A stretch of 64,000 nucleotides of DNA, from NCBI RefSeq assembly GCF_947487575.1, contig NZ_CANKXG010000010.1:62001-126000 (forward strand), given 5' to 3'. The notes under the pieces were generated by a model. That model was given only the letters and a program-made list of their open reading frames with translations, was not told the DNA's origin and did not search any database. This DNA is from an uncultured Algibacter sp. Its GTDB lineage: Bacteria; Bacteroidota; Bacteroidia; Flavobacteriales; Flavobacteriaceae. Positions 59,660 to 64,000 of this stretch are shown here, piece by piece. The position numbers and the translations under genes were made by a program. Numbering within the stretch: position 1 is the first letter of the stretch; each line of letters opens with the position of its first letter.

Positions 59660-61513
59660 TTACTCTACAGTAACAGATTTTGCTAAATTTCTTGGTTGAT
59701 CCACATTTTTATCTAGCATTACCGCTATATGATAAGATAATAGTTGTAATGGAATTGTTGTAAGTAGTGGCGAAAGCGATTCTAAAGTCTCAGGTACTTC
59801 AATAACGTGGTCGGCTAATTCTTTTACTTGAACATCACCTTCAGTTACAATACCAATTATTTTACCTTTTCTAGATTTAATTTCTTGAATGTTACTCACT
59901 ACTTTTTCATAGTGACCTTTTTTAGTTGCAATCACAACTATAGGCATATTTTCATCAATTAATGCTATTGGGCCATGTTTCATTTCTGCAGCTGGATACC
60001 CTTCAGCATGTATGTATGAAATTTCTTTTAATTTTAGTGCGCCTTCAAGAGCTACTGGAAAATTGAATCCTCGCCCTAAGTATAAAAAGTTATTTGCGTT
60101 TTTGTAAACATCAGAAATAGTCTGAATATTTGCATCAGACTCTAATGCTTTTTCTACCTTTTTCGGAATCATTTCTAATTCTAATAAATGCTGACGGAAA
60201 TCTGAACTACTAATAGTTCCTTTTGCTCTTGCTAATCTCAAAGCCATAAGAGTCAAAACTGTAATTTGCGTTGTAAAAGCTTTTGTAGAAGCAACTCCAA
60301 TTTCTGGACCTGCATGTGTATAAGCTCCTGCATCAGATTCTCTAGCAATAGATGAACCTACTACATTACAAACTCCAAATACAAAGGCTCCTTTTGATTT
60401 TGCTAATTTAATAGCGGCCAAAGTATCGGCTGTTTCTCCAGATTGAGAAATAGCAATGAGTACATCATTTTCTGTTATAACTGGGTTACGGTATCTAAAT
60501 TCTGAAGCATACTCAACTTCAACGGGTATTCTTGCTAAATCTTCGAAAATATATTCTGCTACTAATCCTGCATGCCATGATGTACCGCAAGCCACTATAA
60601 TAATACGATTAGCATTAAGAAATTTTTTCATGTTATCTTCAACACCAGCCATTTTTATAATAGCTTCATTTCTCAATAATCTACCTCTATATGTATCTGT
60701 TATGGCTTTAGGTTGCTCATGAATTTCTTTAAGCATGAAATGATCATAACCTCCTTTTTCAATTTGTTCCAAATTTAATTGAAGTTCTTGAACGTAAGTG
60801 TCTACTAAAGAATCATCTTTTATTTTTCTAACCTTTATGCCTTTATGAAATCTAATAACAGCCATCTCTTCATCTTCTAGATATACAGCATTTTTTGTGT
60901 ATTCTAGAAAAGGAGAAGCATCACTAGCAATAAAAAATTCATCTTCATTTTCGCCAATACCAATTGCTAAAGGACTTCCTAAACGTGCTACAACAATTTC
61001 TTCAGGTTTATTTTTATCAAAAACAGCAATGGCATAGGCTCCTATAACTTGATTAAGAGCAATTTGAACTGCTTTACCAAGTTTTACTTTCTCTTGTTTC
61101 TTAACGTCTTCAATTAAATTGATTAAAACTTCAGTATCAGTATCTGATTTAAAAGTATAACCTCTTGAAATAAGTTCTTGTTTTAGAGAATCGTAGTTTT
61201 CTATAATGCCATTATGGATAATTACTAATTCACCAGAGTTTGAAAGGTGAGGATGCGAGTTTATATCGTTAGGAACCCCATGAGTCGCCCAACGTGTATG
61301 ACCAATACCAACATTTCCGTTTTTAGAAATTTCTTTATTAGAACGGTCTTCTAAATCAGCAACTTTTCCTTTGGTTTTAGAAACTTTTAGGTCGGTGCCA
61401 TCAAATAGGGCAATTCCTGCACTATCATAACCTCTATACTCTAGCCGTTTAAGGCCTTCAATAACAATTGGGTAAGCTTCTCTGTGTCCAATATATCCAA
61501 CAATTCCGCACAT
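59660..61513 (-). CDS. glmS: Glutamine-fructose-6-phosphate aminotransferase
   Basis: A 617-residue enzyme that makes glucosamine-6-phosphate for peptidoglycan and lipid A. The N-terminal glutaminase has the Cys nucleophile (MCGIVGYIGH), RWATHGVPND and GNVGIGHTRW; the C-terminal isomerase has two SIS domains (ACGTSWHAGL, SQSGETADTLAA) and ends in VTVE. Normal length. No glmS ribozyme is seen upstream. Confidence 0.97.
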   Translation of the reverse strand: MCGIVGYIGHREAYPIVIEGLKRLEYRGYDSAGIALFDGTDLKVSKTKGKVADLEDRSNKEISKNGNVGIGHTRWATHGVPNDINSHPHLSNSGELVIIHNGIIENYDSLKQELISRGYTFKSDTDTEVLINLIEDVKKQEKVKLGKAVQIALNQVIGAYAIAVFDKNKPEEIVVARLGSPLAIGIGENEDEFFIASDASPFLEYTKNAVYLEDEEMAVIRFHKGIKVRKIKDDSLVDTYVQELQLNLEQIEKGGYDHFMLKEIHEQPKAITDTYRGRLLRNEAIIKMAGVEDNMKKFLNANRIIIVACGTSWHAGLVAEYIFEDLARIPVEVEYASEFRYRNPVITENDVLIAISQSGETADTLAAIKLAKSKGAFVFGVCNVVGSSIARESDAGAYTHAGPEIGVASTKAFTTQITVLTLMALRLARAKGTISSSDFRQHLLELEMIPKKVEKALESDANIQTISDVYKNANNFLYLGRGFNFPVALEGALKLKEISYIHAEGYPAAEMKHGPIALIDENMPIVVIATKKGHYEKVVSNIQEIKSRKGKIIGIVTEGDVQVKELADHVIEVPETLESLSPLLTTIPLQLLSYHIAVMLDKNVDQPRNLAKSVTVE

Positions 61514-61646
61514 AATTTTTAAATTTGATTTTGGGGTTATTTTTATTTAGGGCAAATATGAAAAATAAATAGTAATGACAGATAATTACTATACGAACTA
61601 TTATATTTTCACGATTAAATTCACTTTGCTAAGTATGATAACCTAA

Positions 61647-63398
61647 TTATTCCTCTTTAGTTTCAGTTTCGGTATAGAATATTTTTAATGTTAACCTTTT
61701 ATTTTCACCATTAACATCAAGGGCGTCAATAGCCTCATTACTTCCATAAAGAATAGTGCCTCTTGGAGATATTACAGATGCAGATGGAACAGCAGTTACA
61801 TCATCATTACTATTTAAAATACCAGAATTATTTATATAATTAACATTATTAGATAATACTAGGCCAATTTTATAGTTGGTAGAATCATTTTGAATAATAT
61901 TATTTAAGTGTTCTGTAATCCTAATTTTGTATTTAGCTTCTGTTGGAGATATACTATCTCTTTGTTCTAAACTAAAAATTTTAGAAAAAATGGGGTCATT
62001 GTTTTCAGTACCGTCAAATTGATAATCAATAGTTGGTAAGTTGTTTTTTATATCATAGGCATAAATACGATCGTATTTATGATATGCATCACCGTTCTTC
62101 TCATCAACAGTATTTATAACCTTAGATTCATCTTCATAAATAGTTAAATGGGCTTCATTAATAAGCCTTTTTAAAACATAATTTCCTTCATCATCATAAA
62201 TAAAGTTTCCTTCTTTATTGGTTTTTCTATACGTTTTTTTGAAATAATCAACGGCCGAAATTTCTGAAATGTTACCAGCATTATCTGTATATTCTACTAA
62301 TCCATTAAACAAATCTACCACAGCCATAGAACCAGATAGACCCTTAAGATAAAGTGTTTCATCCCCATTATCTTTATCCCCATCTGCTAACGGCGCACTA
62401 AATTCATTTTTAAAGGTATTAAGCTTGTTTCCAGTAAAATCCATAACATATTTTTCAGATTCTTCTCCATTTTTATAGTAAATAGTAATATTAGCTTCTG
62501 ATGATTCAAGATTTATTAAAAACATATTACCACCATTTTCAATGGCTTCGGCTTTAAAATATAAGCCTCTAAAATAGGCTCTAAAGTCATTTACACTACT
62601 TAATTCTGGTTCACCTCCTTTTTCTATAATGGTTTGTTGCCAAAACCTTATTTTATCCTCATCTTCAGTAATTTCACTATCAAATTTAATTCTTAAGGCT
62701 GGAGCAGCGTATGTTACTATAGTATCAGTTCCACTTATTTCTAATAATTTTTTAAATACAGTTCTTGGTTTAAAGTCACTATTTTCATAAATCATTTCTC
62801 CTAAATGATTATCAAAGTCTATTTCTTCCGAACCGTTTAATGCATAATTGTGAGAGGGGTTGTCAAGACCCTCAGATTTAGAGTAATAATTTTGAGTACT
62901 TCTTCCTTCAAAATCTTTTAAAAAATAATTGTTTTTATAAATTGTTAGCTTAAAGGGTGTGCCTATATCACCGTAGACTGAATCTAAGTTGTATTTTGAT
63001 GCATTTGGATCCAAGTCGTCAGGGCCAGTTACTGTACTAAAATAAGGGATATTAATAACTACAGAATCAATAACTGGATCAACACCAAAATTTGGATTTA
63101 AAGAGGATGAGTTTGGTGTTATTTGTGTAACTATACTCGCAGTACTTTTTCCGAATTCTAAATCGTTAAAAACACCTAAAAGATTAGAAGCTAAATTATT
63201 AACTTGTACTGCACTTAACTTTTTATTATATGCCGAAATGGGCAAGGTGTCTATACCAGTCGAAAAATGAGCGTTTTCTTCACCTAAAACATCACTTTCT
63301 ATAACACTAAAATCTTTATCACAAGCAATAAAGGATGATAAAAATAGGGTAATAATTATAGGGAATTTAAGGGCTTTAAATTTGTTTTTCATATACAA
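61647..63398 (-). CDS. DUF4270 family lipoprotein
   Basis: A 583-residue lipoprotein (LFLSSFIACDKD). The sequence after it (FSVIESDVLGEENAHFSTG) and the repeated VDPVIDSVVINIPYF-type patches match DUF4270 proteins, which in Flavobacteria lie between glgA-like and glmS genes, as here. Role unknown. Several short low-complexity acidic stretches (EDEDK, DDEGNY) occur. Confidence 0.82.
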   Translation of the reverse strand: MYMKNKFKALKFPIIITLFLSSFIACDKDFSVIESDVLGEENAHFSTGIDTLPISAYNKKLSAVQVNNLASNLLGVFNDLEFGKSTASIVTQITPNSSSLNPNFGVDPVIDSVVINIPYFSTVTGPDDLDPNASKYNLDSVYGDIGTPFKLTIYKNNYFLKDFEGRSTQNYYSKSEGLDNPSHNYALNGSEEIDFDNHLGEMIYENSDFKPRTVFKKLLEISGTDTIVTYAAPALRIKFDSEITEDEDKIRFWQQTIIEKGGEPELSSVNDFRAYFRGLYFKAEAIENGGNMFLINLESSEANITIYYKNGEESEKYVMDFTGNKLNTFKNEFSAPLADGDKDNGDETLYLKGLSGSMAVVDLFNGLVEYTDNAGNISEISAVDYFKKTYRKTNKEGNFIYDDEGNYVLKRLINEAHLTIYEDESKVINTVDEKNGDAYHKYDRIYAYDIKNNLPTIDYQFDGTENNDPIFSKIFSLEQRDSISPTEAKYKIRITEHLNNIIQNDSTNYKIGLVLSNNVNYINNSGILNSNDDVTAVPSASVISPRGTILYGSNEAIDALDVNGENKRLTLKIFYTETETKEE

Positions 63399-63417
63399 TT
63401 TAATGAATTACATGGGT

Positions 63418-64000
63418 TTAACTTAAAACAGTTTCGTTGAAAAATGTTGTGTAAGCTTCACCGAATTCATCTTTACTTTTGTGTTCTAAAATAGGTTTAT
63501 CAGCAGCTTTTAAATATGAATCTAATTCTTCTGGAATGTTTTCAGATCCTACAATTAAAGCGTCAGAATAATCAATGGCAACTTTCATTAAATTATTATA
63601 AGTTGGCTCATCCAAAGTTTTAATAGCATCATCTTCAATATTATCAAACTTAATTTTGTTAACCATGTCTTTATTTAACGTTCCATCAAAACTTTGATTG
63701 TATATAGAGGTTACTATTTTGCTCTCGTTAAATAAAGGCTCGTCTTTATAATATTCTTTTAGATAGAGAGGTAGCAATGATGCTAACCATCCATGAACAT
63801 GAATAATATCTGGAGCCCAGTTTAATTTTTTCACAGTTTCAATAACACCCTTTGCAAAGAAAATAGCGCGTTCATCATTATCAGAAAACAACTTACCGTC
63901 TTCATCTGTTAATGTTGCTTTTCTTTTAAAGTATTCGTCATTGTCGATAAAATAAACTTGAATACGCTCTTTTGGTATGGATGCTACTTTAATAATAAGC
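63418..64000 (-). CDS. Glycogen/starch synthase-like protein (GT5 N-terminal domain), 5' part beyond window
   Basis: The frame is open to the window edge, so its start is outside; the TTG on the track is internal. The visible 194 residues include NWAPDIIHVHGWLASLLPLY (the GT5 N-domain signature, in which His contacts ADP-glucose sugar) and the DYSDALIVGSENI segment. It stops soon after the N-domain (NETVLS), so the C-terminal GT-B domain of full glycogen synthase is missing. Short proteins of this kind are usual in Bacteroidota near panC. Enzyme activity uncertain. Confidence 0.82.
   Translation of the reverse strand, partial: LIIKVASIPKERIQVYFIDNDEYFKRKATLTDEDGKLFSDNDERAIFFAKGVIETVKKLNWAPDIIHVHGWLASLLPLYLKEYYKDEPLFNESKIVTSIYNQSFDGTLNKDMVNKIKFDNIEDDAIKTLDEPTYNNLMKVAIDYSDALIVGSENIPEELDSYLKAADKPILEHKSKDEFGEAYTTFFNETVLS

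Noticed and set aside
61514-61646. glmS ribozyme upstream of glmS
   Set aside because: No paired P1/P2 structure or conserved core is visible, and such ribozymes are a Firmicutes feature.

Overview
The window reads as a chromosomal segment of an AT-rich marine-type member of the Flavobacteriaceae (Bacteroidota). The evidence is a set of lineage marks: TonB-dependent receptors with N-terminal carboxypeptidase-regulatory-like domains, a PorZ-like type IX secretion protein, a cargo protein with a T9SS C-terminal sorting domain, DUF4270 and THC0290_0291/DUF6646-like proteins, the atpD-atpC pair apart from the other ATP synthase genes, and promoters of the Bacteroidota type (TAnnTTTG box about 7 bases before transcription start). 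Ribosome binding sites of Shine-Dalgarno type are largely absent. I saw no CRISPR array, prophage or intact insertion sequence. One tRNA (Asn, GTT) is present.

Layout. 1-1.75 kb: end of an AhpD-like gene, a cupredoxin-like protein, ferritin and a 53-aa Cys-rich basic protein. 1.8-12.1 kb: housekeeping genes (Tex, an IMPase-like phosphatase, a kinase-like protein, TerB-like, a monooxygenase, Mfd, a TlpA-like protein, YraN). 12.2-13.4 kb: an unrecognised lipoprotein. 13.4-24.0 kb: a metal-uptake island, with a TonB receptor, a complete Mn/Zn/Fe-type ABC transporter, a cysteine hydrolase embedded between the ABC genes, a divergent DtxR/MntR-family regulator, a FeoB-associated Cys-rich peptide, FeoB and FeoA. 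A 34-bp perfect palindrome lies between the divergent receptor and regulator genes, and a related 13/16 site lies before feoA. 24.3-30.5 kb: a 35-aa gene with its own promoter and terminator, SCO, RseP, tRNA-Asn, an ArsC-like protein, DinB, a DUF3298-like lipoprotein, cystathionine gamma-synthase and an outer-membrane protein. 30.6-41.2 kb: glutamate dehydrogenase, porZ-recO-TonB receptor, a T9SS cargo protein, RecX and an outer-membrane protein. 41.2-48.5 kb: a JmjC/cupin protein and a biotin operon (bioF, DUF2007, bioD, bioA, a ketoacyl-synthase-like gene, bioB). 48.6-52.9 kb: a tightly coupled DUF2975-DUF2975-XRE unit, a small secreted protein, umuC, umuD and a GNAT protein. 52.9-64.0 kb: atpD-atpC, a TonB receptor with an SGNH lipoprotein, glmS, a DUF4270 lipoprotein and a glycogen-synthase-like protein that runs off the end.

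The most distinctive structure outside the genes is a set of dispersed short repeats. A roughly 90-110 bp element with inverted ends GCGTTACCC/CCTAACGC occurs four times between genes (6.5, 42.2, 45.0 and 51.8 kb), and the 42.2 kb copy carries a nested palindromic insertion. A second repeat (core TTCGACTGCGCTCAG) occurs between genes and also in frame inside bioF; a related one is in frame inside mfd. The most promising uncharacterised gene sets are the DUF2975-DUF2975-XRE unit, the ketoacyl synthase and DUF2007 genes inside the biotin operon, and the regulated metal island with a permease gene that has no standard start codon for its full-length form.
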